Of a stretch of DNA of 64,000 nucleotides, positions 39,554-49,580 are shown piece by piece; within the stretch, counting starts at the first letter, position 1, and each line of letters opens with the position of its first letter. The stretch is from positions 1,302,001-1,366,000 of the forward strand of contig NZ_AP024323.1 of assembly GCF_018408855.1 (NCBI RefSeq), written 5' to 3'. The translations under genes were made by a program, and so were the position numbers. The notes below the pieces were generated by a model. The model ran no database searches and had not been told where the DNA came from. It saw only the letters and a list, made by a program, of their open reading frames with translations. The DNA comes from Caballeronia sp. NK8. GTDB taxonomy: Bacteria; Pseudomonadota; Gammaproteobacteria; Burkholderiales; Burkholderiaceae.

Positions 39554-40684
39554 TCACGCCGCGCGCGGCGACGCATCGTCGTATGGACGCGTCTCGTTGC
39601 CTGCCGCGCCCTTCGACGCCATCGACGCCAGCAGCCCCACCGCCACGCTCGGCGCGCACGTCGATACCCATTCGGCGCGCGTCGTGTCGTCATGCGCGGC
39701 ACCCGCCAGCCGCGCGAAATCGACAAAACCGCGCGCCTCCTGCCGCGCCAGCGCCGCCGCCAAAAAGCGCCCGCACCCCGCGCCCACGATCGGCGCGGCG
39801 GCCAGCGCCGCATCCTGCGCGATCACGCGCGCGAGATTCGCTTCGAGCGTGCGCAACTGTTCGTGCCGCCAGCTTTGCGCGAAGCGGCGCCATTCGCCAT
39901 CGCTCGCATCGGCGGCGTCGCGGCCGATCATCCTGGCAATGCGCGCCCGGCTCGCCGCTTCCGTCTTCGGTCCGTTGTCGGCGCTCGGATGCTGATCGTG
40001 CTCGGGCCACAGCTCGCCCGTCAGCCGATAGACATCCGCGGTCGTCGCGAACCATTCGTTCATCACGCCGGTCGTCTCGCCGCGAAACGCGATGCGATGC
40101 GCAACCCCGCACAATGGCGTGCGTACGACGCCCTGATACACGAGCTCGCCGCTGATGAGCCGCGCGGCGTCGTTCGAACCGCGCGCGGCGACACGGCCGC
40201 CGACGATCGGAATGATGTCCGTCGTCGTGCTGCCGATATCGACGAGCAACGCATCCGGCATGCACGTCGCGACCCATTGCGCGGTCGCGAGCCAGTTCGC
40301 CGACGCGACGCTGCGCCATCGGTCCGGACACGCGGAGCGCGCGAGCCAGCCCGCAGCGCCGGCGTAGAACAGGGTGCGTGCGCCGAGACGTTGCGCGAGC
40401 GTGCGGGTAAGGATGTGCACGCCCTCGGCGCGGTCGGCGAAGAGATCGACCATTTCACCCGTCATCGTGACGGCATGGCGCGCCGATGCATCGGCGGCGA
40501 CGGGCCAGCGCTCGAACACGCCGTCGATCGCGCGCTCCAGATGCGCGATGCCCTGCCACAGCGGACACGCCCATTGCGCGACATCGGCGAGCGCGCCCGC
40601 GCGCGTCACCATCGACACCTTGACGTGCGCGCCGCCCACGTCCCAGCCGAAAACCGCTGCATCGTTCGATGCCGACGCCGTCAT
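39554..40684 (-). CDS. MfnF-like hydantoinase/oxoprolinase-family protein
   Basis: A 376-residue ASKHA-fold protein: FGWDVGGAHVKVSMV at the start, VTMTGEMVDLF, LLVDIGSTTTDIIPIVGGRV in the middle and VGAGCGRFLA late. It is the family named for the H4MPT-linked C1-transfer pathway; MfnF joins the furan to tyramine-glutamate in methanofuran synthesis. The start overlaps the upstream ATP-grasp gene as ATGA. Confidence 0.85.
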   Translation of the reverse strand: MTASASNDAAVFGWDVGGAHVKVSMVTRAGALADVAQWACPLWQGIAHLERAIDGVFERWPVAADASARHAVTMTGEMVDLFADRAEGVHILTRTLAQRLGARTLFYAGAAGWLARSACPDRWRSVASANWLATAQWVATCMPDALLVDIGSTTTDIIPIVGGRVAARGSNDAARLISGELVYQGVVRTPLCGVAHRIAFRGETTGVMNEWFATTADVYRLTGELWPEHDQHPSADNGPKTEAASRARIARMIGRDAADASDGEWRRFAQSWRHEQLRTLEANLARVIAQDAALAAAPIVGAGCGRFLAAALARQEARGFVDFARLAGAAHDDTTRAEWVSTCAPSVAVGLLASMASKGAAGNETRPYDDASPRAA

Positions 40685-41736
40685 GATGCCGCTCCGCCAC
40701 ATGCGCGCAGCAATCCGGCATCGCCGTCGAAGCCGGGCACGCGATGCGCCGCGAGCAGCTCGGCCGCGAGATTCCTGCCGCCGCGCCGGCTGAGTTCCGC
40801 ATACGCGACCGTCAGACGCGGATTCACCTCGATCACGACCGGCCCGCGCTCCGGATGCCACACGACATCGATGCCCGCGAAGCCGCGCAAACCCGGAAAC
40901 GCCTCGGCGACGCGCAAGGCCAGCCGTTCGAGCGCGCGCCCTTGCGGACCATGCCGGTCGATGCGATCGACATCGACGCCATCGAACTGCACGATGCGCT
41001 CGCGCCGCCCCGAGCCCGCCGCGTCCGACAGGCCGATGCGCTGGCGATTGATGCTGACGAGCCGCGACAGCCGTTCCCGGCAGATCAGCGAAAGACTCAG
41101 CGGCTCGCCGTCGATCCATTCCTGCAGCACGGGATTGCGGCCCGCTTCCGCGCGCGCTTCGTATTCGGCGCGCGCGGCGGCGAGATCGTCGTAGACGTAG
41201 GTGTCGAGGCCGCCCGCGCCGTCGTCGGGCTTGACGACCCAGCGGCGACCGATCGCCGCGGCCGCGTTTTCGGGTTCGAGCGCGGGCGTCGCGGCAATGC
41301 TGCGCGCGGCGAGACACGCGGCCGTCGCGCTTTTGCTCGACGCCGCGCGGATCGCTTCCTTCGCGCAGCCGAGCCAGCGCGCCTGGCCGACGGCATCGTA
41401 AAGCTTGAGCAGCAGCCCGTCGCATTCGGGCGCGACGATGCAGGCATAGTCATGTTCGCGCGCCACGCGGGCGACGAAGCGTATGACCGGCTCTCCGGGC
41501 TGCGGGCGCACGAAGCCTTGCGTGTCATCGACCTGTTCGAAGCGCGAGCTTGCGACGGTTACGTCGATGCCCGGCAGCGCGCGCAGATCGGCGGCGATGG
41601 CGTCGCGCATCACGCGGCCTTCGACGATCAGCGCGGAGAGATCGGCGAGGCTGCCTGCGCCTGCCGCGTCCGGATCGATGCCGCCGCCGGTGAGATACTC
41701 GAATACGAAGATCTTGGTCAAAGGAAAGCCATCCAT
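40681..41736 (-). CDS. ATP-grasp ligase, MfnD-like
   Basis: A 351-residue ATP-grasp protein: KIFVFEYLTGGG near the start, RRWVVKPDDGAGGLDTYVYDD and VVIEVNPRLTVAY. It resembles MfnD, the tyramine-glutamate ligase of methanofuran synthesis, and precedes the MfnF-like gene. With the ATG at 41736 its start codon shares bases with the divergent HisA-like gene; a TTG at 41721, five codons in, is an alternative that fits the fold start better. Confidence 0.8.
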   Translation of the reverse strand: MDGFPLTKIFVFEYLTGGGIDPDAAGAGSLADLSALIVEGRVMRDAIAADLRALPGIDVTVASSRFEQVDDTQGFVRPQPGEPVIRFVARVAREHDYACIVAPECDGLLLKLYDAVGQARWLGCAKEAIRAASSKSATAACLAARSIAATPALEPENAAAAIGRRWVVKPDDGAGGLDTYVYDDLAAARAEYEARAEAGRNPVLQEWIDGEPLSLSLICRERLSRLVSINRQRIGLSDAAGSGRRERIVQFDGVDVDRIDRHGPQGRALERLALRVAEAFPGLRGFAGIDVVWHPERGPVVIEVNPRLTVAYAELSRRGGRNLAAELLAAHRVPGFDGDAGLLRACGGAAS

Positions 41737-42469
41737 GCAGGTGATACCCGTTCTCGATCTGCTCGACGGCCACGCGGTGCGCGCCGTGCGAGGCGAGCGT
41801 TCGCGCTATCGGCCGATCCAGTCTTCGTTGTGCGCGACGAGCGATCCGGTTGCGATCGCCCGCGCGCTCGTCGCCGCCACCGGCGCGCGCACCTTGTACG
41901 TCGCCGATCTGGGCGCGATCCTGCAGCGCGGCGCGCACGACCACGCGCTCGCCGCGCTATGCGACGCCCTCGGCGGGGACTCGCGCATCTGGCTCGACGC
42001 GGGCTTCACCGCGTTCGCGCCGATGCGTGCGCTCGTCGAACGCGTCGTGCGGCTGACGCGGTCCGCATCGCCGGCGGCGATCGTGCCCGTGTTCGGCACC
42101 GAAACCCTGCTCGACATCGGCGCGATCGCGCAGGCATCGGCTGGCGGCTTCGAGCCGATCCTGTCGCTCGACTATCGCGGCGGCCGCGCGCTTGGGTCAA
42201 CGCATGTCGAGAGCGCGTGGTGGCCGTCGCGCGTGATCGTGATGACGCTCGATCACGTGGGCGCGTATGCCGGGCCCGATCTCGATACCTTCGCCGACGT
42301 GCGCGCGCTTGCCGGTGCGCGCGAGGTGATCGGTGCGGGAGGTATCCGCGATTGCGCCGATCTCGAACTCGCTGCGCGTAGCGGCGCCGATGCGTGGCTC
42401 GTGGCTTCCGCGATTCACGATGGCAACGTGGGTCGGGGCGATGTGCATCGCGGAGCTTTGGAGGGGTGA
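41735..42469 (+). CDS. HisA/HisF-related TIM-barrel protein
   Basis: A 244-residue barrel with VIPVLDLLDGHAVRAVRGERSRYRPI at the start, LYVADLGAI, and a C-terminal phosphate site VIGAGGIRDCADL. It lacks obvious histidine-pathway neighbours. HisA-like proteins recur in methylotroph H4MPT/methanofuran clusters with unknown roles. AAGGA lies about 10 bp upstream. The start codon overlaps that of the divergent ligase gene. Confidence 0.8.
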   Translation: MQVIPVLDLLDGHAVRAVRGERSRYRPIQSSLCATSDPVAIARALVAATGARTLYVADLGAILQRGAHDHALAALCDALGGDSRIWLDAGFTAFAPMRALVERVVRLTRSASPAAIVPVFGTETLLDIGAIAQASAGGFEPILSLDYRGGRALGSTHVESAWWPSRVIVMTLDHVGAYAGPDLDTFADVRALAGAREVIGAGGIRDCADLELAARSGADAWLVASAIHDGNVGRGDVHRGALEG

Positions 42470-42612
42470 ACTCTCAATATCCATGCCAAGGGGCCTGGGC
42501 TTTGGTTTTGGTGTAATCCTTTGGCAAGGAGGTGTTGCATCGGGTGATGCATGGGTGACAGTGTGTTGCAATGCGGAGCAGGTTTTTGTTCTTGTTTTTG
42601 CTTCTTGCGCTT

Positions 42613-43235
42613 GTTTGTCGCCGGATCCCGTGTTGGTGTCGGTCTATTAGCGTTGCCCCTGTGCGGGGCGGCAGTCACTTTCTTTGCTGCTGCAAAGAAA
42701 GTAACCAAAGAAAGCAGCTCGAGACGCCCGCGGTCACACGCAATTTGGGTGTTCTTCTCCTCGCTCGTGGCGTCTGTAGCGAGTGCCCTCGTAGGCCACC
42801 TCGGGCGTGGACCGCGCACGGTCTGACGTGCTATTCGTTTGAACGCGCTGGTTCAGCACGAAATAGCTTCGGCACAGCGCTTCGCGCTGCCGTTGGGTAT
42901 GCAAGGGAAAACCGACGAAAAAAGAGAAACGCAGAAGCCCATGCAGACCCGATTGACCCATCGGCCGCGAAGCGGGCCGGAGCCATTTCGTGCTGAACCA
43001 GTCACGCGCGCGGCGCGATGTGACAGACCGTGCGCGGTCCAAGCCCGAAGGGGCCTATGAGGGCACTCGCTACGGAGGCCACGAACGATGAGAAAAACAC
43101 CCAAATTGCGTATTACCGCGGGCGGCTCAAGCTGCTTTCTTTGGTTACTTTCTTTGCAGCAGCAAAGAAAGTGACTGCCGCCCCGCACAGGGGCAACGCT
43201 AATAAACCGACGCGAAAACGGGATCCAGCGACAAC
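42613..43235. repeat. Long palindromic intergenic element, copy 6
   Basis: Lies between the HisA-like gene and fhcB. The outer ends GTTTGTCGCCGGATCCCGT and ACGGGATCCAGCGACAAC pair with two differences. The core is in the orientation of copy 5. Its left end is 143 bp from the upstream stop, the largest such gap among the six. Confidence 0.92.
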
Positions 43236-43260
43236 AACAAGCGCAAGCAGAACCCCAAAC

Positions 43261-43276
43261 CGGCATAAGCCTTGCT
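43261..43276 (+). promoter_or_regulatory. Weak sigma-54-like site upstream of fhcB
   Basis: CCGGCATA-N4-TTGCT has exact -24/-12 spacing with three deviations. The predicted start would be near 43287, only 3 bases before the chosen fhcB ATG, so either the mRNA is nearly leaderless, translation starts later, or the match is fortuitous. Confidence 0.25.
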
Positions 43277-43289
43277 TAAAAGCACGACC

Positions 43290-44552
43290 ATGCCCGCCAC
43301 CCCCACGACACAGAACCCTCAGGCCGCAGCCACAAAACCCTGGACCTGTCCGTTCTGCCCAATGCTATGCGACGACGTCACGCTCGCACCCACCGCCGCC
43401 CACGGCCTGTCAGCACCGCAGACCGCCTGCGAAAGGCTAAGGGCATCACTTGCCCAAGTCGCCCCACACGACGCAAATCGAAGCCCAACGATCGACGGTC
43501 AACCCACCGATCTCGCGTCGGCGCTCTCGCGAGCCGTGGCGATCCTGTCCAACGCACGGCGGCCGCTGTTCGGTGGACTCGCGACCGACGTAGCCGGCGC
43601 ACGCGCGCTCTATGAACTCGCGGCGCAACACGGCGCCATCCTCGATCATCTGCACGGCGACACGCTCGCCGACAGCAACCGCGCCTTGCAAGACCGCGGC
43701 GCCTTCTTCACGACGCTCTCGGAAGTGCGCTCACGCGCCGATCTCGTCGTCGTGTTCGCGTGCGAGCCATCACGACGCTATCCGCGCTTCTACGAGCGCG
43801 CAATCGGCGCAGGACACGATGTGAGCATCGTATTCGTCGGATGTGACATCGACAAAGCAGCGAACGCCCACACCGAATCGATCCTGCCCGGCGCCGATCC
43901 CTTCGATACGCTCGCGCTCTGGTCCGCGCACGTCGAAGGCGGCCGCCCTATTCCGGCACACGAAATCGTCGCGCTGACTGAGCGCATCCATTCTGCGCAG
44001 TACACCGCGTTCATCTACGAGCCTTCGACGCTGTCGACCAAACATGCGGCGCTCGCAATCGAGGCATTGCAACGCATCGTCAAGGCGCTCAACCGCACCG
44101 CGCGCGCCGGTGCACTGGCATTGACCGGCGACGACGGCGCCGCATCCGTCAATCAGGCCGTAACGTGGCTTTCGGGCTTTCCGCTGCGCACGCGCGTCGC
44201 ATACGGCCTGCCGCTCGATCACGATGCACATCGCTATCGCACTGAAACGCTCCTGAGCCGCGGCGAAACCGATGCGCTCGTCTGGATTTCGAGCTTCACG
44301 CCCGAGCCATTGCCCGCATCGCTCGATGACAGCACGCCCGCAATCATCCTCGGCCATCCGTCGATGCAACTGCCCGCGCGCACCGGCCCGACCGTCTTCA
44401 TACCCGTCGCGATTCCGGGCATCGACAGCGGCGGACATCTGTTTCGCATCGATACCTCGGTCGTCGCGCCGCTCACCGCCGCGCGCGACACCGGCCTGCC
44501 GACGGTCGCATCGATCGCAGCGCGGCTCGCGCAGGCAGGGAGGCCGTCATGA
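43290..44552 (+). CDS. fhcB: FhcB, formyltransferase/hydrolase complex subunit B
   Basis: A 420-residue protein homologous to formylmethanofuran dehydrogenase subunit B, with an N-terminal cysteine motif CPFCPMLCDD. Bacterial FhcB belongs to a complex that hydrolyses formyl-methanofuran rather than oxidising it, and it is thought to be structural. The ATG at 43290 has a poor ribosome site; a TTG six codons upstream is possible. First gene of fhcBADC. Confidence 0.92.
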   Translation: MPATPTTQNPQAAATKPWTCPFCPMLCDDVTLAPTAAHGLSAPQTACERLRASLAQVAPHDANRSPTIDGQPTDLASALSRAVAILSNARRPLFGGLATDVAGARALYELAAQHGAILDHLHGDTLADSNRALQDRGAFFTTLSEVRSRADLVVVFACEPSRRYPRFYERAIGAGHDVSIVFVGCDIDKAANAHTESILPGADPFDTLALWSAHVEGGRPIPAHEIVALTERIHSAQYTAFIYEPSTLSTKHAALAIEALQRIVKALNRTARAGALALTGDDGAASVNQAVTWLSGFPLRTRVAYGLPLDHDAHRYRTETLLSRGETDALVWISSFTPEPLPASLDDSTPAIILGHPSMQLPARTGPTVFIPVAIPGIDSGGHLFRIDTSVVAPLTAARDTGLPTVASIAARLAQAGRPS

Positions 44553-46249
44553 GCCTCACGCGCCTGAAGGGCGGCACGCTCTACGATCCGGCCAACGGCG
44601 TCGATGGCGAAAAGCGCGATATCTATTTCCGCGACGGCCGCATCGTCCATAACGCGAACGGCGAATCCATCGCGCCCGAGCGCGATTTCGACGCGAACGG
44701 CATGGTCGTAATGGCGGGCGGCATCGATCTGCATTCGCATATCGGCGGCGGCAAGACGAATCTGTCGCGCCTGCTGCTGCCGGAAGATCATCGCGACGAT
44801 CCGCGCGCCGTGCCCGATCGTCCGAACGAAGGCCGCTATATGCGCCTGCCGTCGTGCGGCGTCTGTGCGCCGGGCACGCTCGCGGCCGGCTATCGCTACG
44901 CGGAAATGGGCTACACGGCCGCGTTCGAGCCCGCGATGATCGCGTCGAACGCGCGCCACGCGCATCTGGAAATGGGCGACACGCCGATCATCGATCACGG
45001 CGCCTACGTGATGATGGGCAACGACGAACTCTTCCTGCAAATGCTTGCCGCGAACGAAGACTTCGAGCGCCTGCGCGATTACGTCGGCTGGACCATCGAT
45101 TCGAGCAAGGCGCTCGGCGTGAAAGTGGTGAATCCCGGCGGCATCTCGGCGTTCAAGTTCAATCAGCGTTCGCTCGATGTCGATGAAAAACACGTGCATT
45201 ACGGCATCACGCCGCGCGATGTCCTGAAAACGCTCACGCGCGCACTCACCGAGCTGCGCGTGCCGCACCCGCTGCATGTCCACGCGAGCAATCTCGGCGT
45301 GCCGGGCAATCTCGAATCGACGATCAGGACGATGGATACGGCAGAAGGTCTGCCCATTCATCTGACGCACATCCAGTTCCACAGCTACGGCACCGAAGGC
45401 CCGCGCAAGTTTTCATCCGGCGCGCGCGCGATCGCCGAAGCGGTGAACGCGCGGCCCAACGTGACGATCGATGTCGGCCAGATCATCTTCGGTCAGACGG
45501 TCACCGCATCCGGCGACACCATGATGCAGTTCAAAAACGCGCCGATGGCCCGGCCGCGCAAATGGGTGCTCGGCGATATCGAATGCGATGCGGGCTGCGG
45601 CGTCGTGCCGTTCAAGTATCGCGAGCAAAGCTTCGTGAACGCGCTGCAATGGATCATCGGGCTGGAAATCTTCCTGCTCGTCGACGACCCGTGGCGCGTG
45701 TCGATGACGACCGATCATCCGAATGGCGCGCCCTTCACGAGCTATCCGCACCTGATCCGTCTGCTGATGGACAAGTCCTTCCGCGACGCGCAGCTCGATA
45801 CGCTTCACGCCGATGCGAAAACCGCAAGCGCGCTAAGCGGGATCACGCGCGAGTTCTCGCTGTACGACATCGCCATCATCACGCGCGCCGGTCCCGCGAA
45901 GCTGCTCGGCCTCACGGATCGCGGCCATCTCGGCGCGGGCGCGGCGGCGGATATCGCCGTGTATCGCGACGACGCCGATCGCGAACGCATGTTCACATCG
46001 CCCGCGTATGTGTTCAAGGACGGCGCGCTGATCGCGCGCGACGGCACGCTGCTCGCGACGCCCACGGGCGGCATTCATTACGTCAGCCCCGAGTACGACC
46101 GCGCGATCGAAAAGCGCGTGCGCGATTATGCGCAGGCGAATCTCGCGACGCGCTTCGAGAACATCGCCATCGGCGACGACGAAATCTGCGCATGCTGCAA
46201 CGGCGGCAGGCTCCTGCCGGTTGCATGCTTCGCCGCGAGCGGAGGCTAG
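44549..46249 (+). CDS. fhcA: FhcA, formyltransferase/hydrolase complex subunit A
   Basis: A 566-residue amidohydrolase-fold subunit with the metal motif DLHSHIGGGK near residue 60, HASNLGVPGN in the middle and TDHPNGAPFTSYPHLIRLLMD later. It hydrolyses formyl-methanofuran to formate. The start overlaps the fhcB stop by 4 bp. Confidence 0.95.
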   Translation: MSLTRLKGGTLYDPANGVDGEKRDIYFRDGRIVHNANGESIAPERDFDANGMVVMAGGIDLHSHIGGGKTNLSRLLLPEDHRDDPRAVPDRPNEGRYMRLPSCGVCAPGTLAAGYRYAEMGYTAAFEPAMIASNARHAHLEMGDTPIIDHGAYVMMGNDELFLQMLAANEDFERLRDYVGWTIDSSKALGVKVVNPGGISAFKFNQRSLDVDEKHVHYGITPRDVLKTLTRALTELRVPHPLHVHASNLGVPGNLESTIRTMDTAEGLPIHLTHIQFHSYGTEGPRKFSSGARAIAEAVNARPNVTIDVGQIIFGQTVTASGDTMMQFKNAPMARPRKWVLGDIECDAGCGVVPFKYREQSFVNALQWIIGLEIFLLVDDPWRVSMTTDHPNGAPFTSYPHLIRLLMDKSFRDAQLDTLHADAKTASALSGITREFSLYDIAIITRAGPAKLLGLTDRGHLGAGAAADIAVYRDDADRERMFTSPAYVFKDGALIARDGTLLATPTGGIHYVSPEYDRAIEKRVRDYAQANLATRFENIAIGDDEICACCNGGRLLPVACFAASGG

Positions 46250-46254
46250 ATCGC

Positions 46255-47196
46255 ATGCGGATCAACGACACGCAGATCGACGACACCTTCGCCGAAGCCT
46301 TCCCGATGAAGGCGACACGCCTCGTAATCACCGCGCATACCCCGACCTGGGCGCGGCATGCGGCCAATTCGCTGACCGGCTTTGCCACGTCCGTCATCGA
46401 TTGCGGCTGCGAAGCGGGCATCGAGCGCGATCTTTCAGCCGACGAAACGCCGGATGGCAGGCCAGGCGTCGCGGTGCTGATCTTCGCGATATCGTCGAAG
46501 GAACTGGCCAAGCAAATCGCGCGGCGCGTCGGCCAATGCGTGCTGACATGCCCGACCACGGCCGTGTTCGGCGGCATCGATCCGGCGACGACGCGCGCGC
46601 CGCTCTCCGACAACGCGCCGCTCGGCGCGGGCCTGCGTTTCTTCGGCGACGGTTATCAGATATCGAAAATGCTCGACGGCACACGCTACTGGCGCGTGCC
46701 CGTGATGGACGGCGAGTTCGTCTGCGAAGAATTCACCGCGACGGTGAAAGCGGTGGGCGGCGGCAATCTGCTGTTTCTAGCGCGCGACACGGATAGCGCG
46801 TTGCACGCCGCTGAATCAGCGGTCGCCGCGATGCACGCGTTGCCGAACATCATTACGCCGTTTCCGGGCGGCGTGGTGCGCTCGGGATCGAAGATCGGCT
46901 CGAAGTACGCGGGCGCGAGCGCGTCCACCAACGATGCGTTCTGCCCGACGCTCGTCGGTTTGTCGAAGAAGAGCGAGCTGACGCCGGATGTCGCGTGCGT
47001 GCTCGAAATCGTGATCGACGGCCTCACCGACGCAGATGTCGGTGCGGCCATGACAGCGGGCATCGCGGCCGCGACGAAGATCGGGCGCGCGGGCGGCGTG
47101 CTGCGCGTTTCCGCCGGCAATTACGGCGGCAAGCTCGGGCCGTATCACTTCAAGCTGCATGAATTGTCGAAGGATATCGACGGGAGCCGCGCATGA
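46255..47196 (+). CDS. fhcD: FhcD, formylmethanofuran:H4MPT formyltransferase
   Basis: A 313-residue enzyme moving the formyl group from H4MPT to methanofuran. Recognisable blocks are DTFAEAFPMKATRLVITA, FGDGYQISKMLDGTRYWRVPVMDGEF and GGVVRSGSKIGSKYAG. It starts 6 bp after fhcA and overlaps fhcC by 4 bp. Confidence 0.95.
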   Translation: MRINDTQIDDTFAEAFPMKATRLVITAHTPTWARHAANSLTGFATSVIDCGCEAGIERDLSADETPDGRPGVAVLIFAISSKELAKQIARRVGQCVLTCPTTAVFGGIDPATTRAPLSDNAPLGAGLRFFGDGYQISKMLDGTRYWRVPVMDGEFVCEEFTATVKAVGGGNLLFLARDTDSALHAAESAVAAMHALPNIITPFPGGVVRSGSKIGSKYAGASASTNDAFCPTLVGLSKKSELTPDVACVLEIVIDGLTDADVGAAMTAGIAAATKIGRAGGVLRVSAGNYGGKLGPYHFKLHELSKDIDGSRA

Positions 47197-48014
47197 ACGC
47201 GATCACGTTGCGCGTAAAAAGTGCGCCAGGCTTTCGCGTCGATGGGTCGAAATTACTGCCTGCGTCGCTCGCGGCCGTATCGCGGACCGAGTTGCCGCGC
47301 CTCGTGCTGCAAGGCGCGGGCGAAACGTGCGCACTCGGCGATCTCTTCGATATCGCGCTGGAACAAGCCGACACGCCCGCGCTCACGATCGAGGGCGACG
47401 CGCGCTGGCTCGACAACATCGGCGCGAACATGGATCGAGGCACGCTGACGGTGCATGGCGCGGCGGGCGACCATGCGGGCATGAAGATGTCCGGCGGCGA
47501 GTTATACATATATGGCGACGCGGGCGCTTACAGCGCGTGTGAAATGCAGGGCGGACGGCTTTCGATTCACGGCAACGCCGGCGAGTTCGCCGCTGCGGCG
47601 CTGCCCGGCGACATGGAAGGCATGAGCGGCGGCACGCTCGCGATTCACGGCAACGCGGGCGCGCGCCTCGCGGACCGCATGCGGCGCGGCACGGTGCTCG
47701 TCGCGGGCGATGCGGGCGATTTCGCCGCGTCACGGCTCGTCGCGGGCACGGTCTGCATCGGCGGGAAAGTGGGCGCACACTTGGGATACGGCATGCGGCG
47801 CGGCACGCTGTTGCTGACAAACGCGCCATCTCGCATCCCGCCGACCTTCACCGAAGGCGGGCGCGGCTTCGACGTGTTCTGGCTGCTTCTCACGCGCATG
47901 CTCGCGCGCGAAATCGCACCCTTTTCGCAACTCGCGGGCAAGATGTTGCCGCGCCGCTACGCAGGCGACCTCGCGGTGGACGGACGGGGGGAATTGCTGA
48001 TCGCCAATCGTTAG
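47193..48014 (+). CDS. fhcC: FhcC, formyltransferase/hydrolase complex subunit C
   Basis: A 273-residue beta-helical subunit made of repeats such as MDRGTLTVHGAAGDHAG, MSGGTLAIHGNAGARLADRM and RRGTVLVAGDAGDFAAS, typical of GltB3/FwdC-type proteins. Last gene of fhcBADC; cytochrome b561 follows after 62 bp. Confidence 0.94.
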   Translation: MNAITLRVKSAPGFRVDGSKLLPASLAAVSRTELPRLVLQGAGETCALGDLFDIALEQADTPALTIEGDARWLDNIGANMDRGTLTVHGAAGDHAGMKMSGGELYIYGDAGAYSACEMQGGRLSIHGNAGEFAAAALPGDMEGMSGGTLAIHGNAGARLADRMRRGTVLVAGDAGDFAASRLVAGTVCIGGKVGAHLGYGMRRGTLLLTNAPSRIPPTFTEGGRGFDVFWLLLTRMLAREIAPFSQLAGKMLPRRYAGDLAVDGRGELLIANR

Positions 48015-48076
48015 CCTGGCGATAAAAATGGACCTGTATCCTGGAGAACGAAAACCATTTTCACGGGAGAGATGTC

Positions 48077-48649
48077 ATGAGCACTGCGCGGACTGACGCA
48101 ACGTCACGCAACGGCAGCATCGATGCCGCGGGCGTTCGCTACGCACGCCCGTTGATCGCGCTGCACTGGCTGATCGCGATTGCGATCATCGCGATGCTGT
48201 GCGTCGGCTTCTATATGGTCGGGCTGCCGCGCGGCCTGCCGTTCAAATCGGACCTTATCAACTTCCACAAGTCGCTTGGAATCACGGTTTTCCTGCTGGT
48301 GCTGATGCGCATCCTGGTACGCCTGGCTTATGGCCGGCCGCCTCTGCCGCCGATGCCGACGTGGCAACGCGCCGCCGCGAGCATTACGCAGGCTCTTTTA
48401 TACGCAGGCATGGTGGGGATGCCGCTCACCGGTTATCTCGGCTCGTCGTTCAACAAATTCGGCACGAAATTCTGGGGTCTCGCGCTGCCTCAATGGGGCT
48501 GGGACGACAAGCATCTGCGCGAGATCTTCTTCGGCATCCACGGGACGATCGCGTGGATCATGGCCGCGCTGATCGTGGTGCATTTTCTCGGCGCGATGAA
48601 ACATCAACTCGTGGATCGCGACGGTCTCCTGCGGAGGATGCTGCCTTGA
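48077..48649 (+). CDS. Cytochrome b561-type membrane protein
   Basis: A 190-residue protein with four membrane segments: [49 protein letters not shown] and [24 protein letters not shown]. Histidines in HWL, FHK, IHG and HFL are candidates for the two b hemes. It may link periplasmic electron carriers to the quinone pool. It precedes pqqB with the TGA/TTG codons overlapping, so it is translationally coupled to PQQ synthesis. Confidence 0.88.
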   Translation: MSTARTDATSRNGSIDAAGVRYARPLIALHWLIAIAIIAMLCVGFYMVGLPRGLPFKSDLINFHKSLGITVFLLVLMRILVRLAYGRPPLPPMPTWQRAAASITQALLYAGMVGMPLTGYLGSSFNKFGTKFWGLALPQWGWDDKHLREIFFGIHGTIAWIMAALIVVHFLGAMKHQLVDRDGLLRRMLP

Positions 48650-49566
48650 AAATTCGCGTGCTGGGATCATCGGCGGGCGGCGGCTTTCCGCAATGGAACT
48701 GCAACTGCCGCAATTGCGACGGCGTGCGGCGCGGCGCCATCGCGGCGCGTGCGCGCACGCAGTCGTCCATTGCTGTTACCGATAACGGCGAGGACTGGCT
48801 GCTCGTCAACGCATCGCCGGACATTCTCGCGCAGATCGCGGCGAATCCCGGGTTGCAGCCCGCGCGCCGCGTGCGCGACACCGGCATCGCCGCCGTCATC
48901 ACGATGGATGCGCAAATCGATCACGTCACCGGTCTTCTGATGCTGCGCGAACGCGGCACGCCGCTGCCGCTCTATACGACCGACGCCGTATGGCAGGACC
49001 TCTCGACCGGCTTTCCGGTCACGTCGATTCTTGCGCATTACTGCGGTGTCGAGCACAGGCGCATCGCGCTCGATGGCGCATCGTTCAGCGTGCCGGAACT
49101 GCCGCGCGTGAGCATCGACGCATTGCCGCTGTCGAGCAAGGCGCCGCCCTATTCGCCGCATCGCGACGCGCCGGAAACGGGCGACAACATCGGCCTCATG
49201 TTCACCAACAGCGCGACGGGCAAGCGCGCGTTCTACGCGCCGGGACTCGGCGCGCTCGAATCGCACGTGCTCGATGCGATGCGCGAAGCCGATCTGCTGC
49301 TCGTCGATGGCACCGTGTGGACCGACGACGAAATGATTCGCCTCGGCCTCACGAAAAAGACCGGCAAGGATATGGGACATCTCGCGCAGAGCGGCGCGGG
49401 CGGCATGATCGACGTGCTCGATTCGATCGATCGCGCGGGCGTGCGCAAGGTGCTGATCCATATCAACAACACGAACCCGATCCTCATCGAGGACGGGCCG
49501 GAGAGGCGCATTCTGTCGGAGCACGGCATCGAAGTCGCGCACGACGGCATGAGCTTCGAGCTATGA
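48646..49566 (+). CDS. pqqB: PqqB, PQQ biosynthesis hydroxylase
   Basis: A 306-residue MBL-fold protein starting [20 protein letters not shown] and containing [19 protein letters not shown] and HINNTNPIL. PqqB hydroxylates the Glu-Tyr intermediate of PQQ synthesis. The start is TTG, sharing bases with the upstream stop (TTGA); GCGGAGG lies about 9 bp upstream. Confidence 0.95.
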   Translation: MKIRVLGSSAGGGFPQWNCNCRNCDGVRRGAIAARARTQSSIAVTDNGEDWLLVNASPDILAQIAANPGLQPARRVRDTGIAAVITMDAQIDHVTGLLMLRERGTPLPLYTTDAVWQDLSTGFPVTSILAHYCGVEHRRIALDGASFSVPELPRVSIDALPLSSKAPPYSPHRDAPETGDNIGLMFTNSATGKRAFYAPGLGALESHVLDAMREADLLLVDGTVWTDDEMIRLGLTKKTGKDMGHLAQSGAGGMIDVLDSIDRAGVRKVLIHINNTNPILIEDGPERRILSEHGIEVAHDGMSFEL

Positions 49567-49580
49567 CTGGAGACCGTTCG

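Noticed and set aside
48017..48032. TGGCGA-N5-ATGG upstream of cytochrome b561 as a sigma-54 promoter
   Set aside because: The spacing fits, but both elements deviate too much from consensus to claim.
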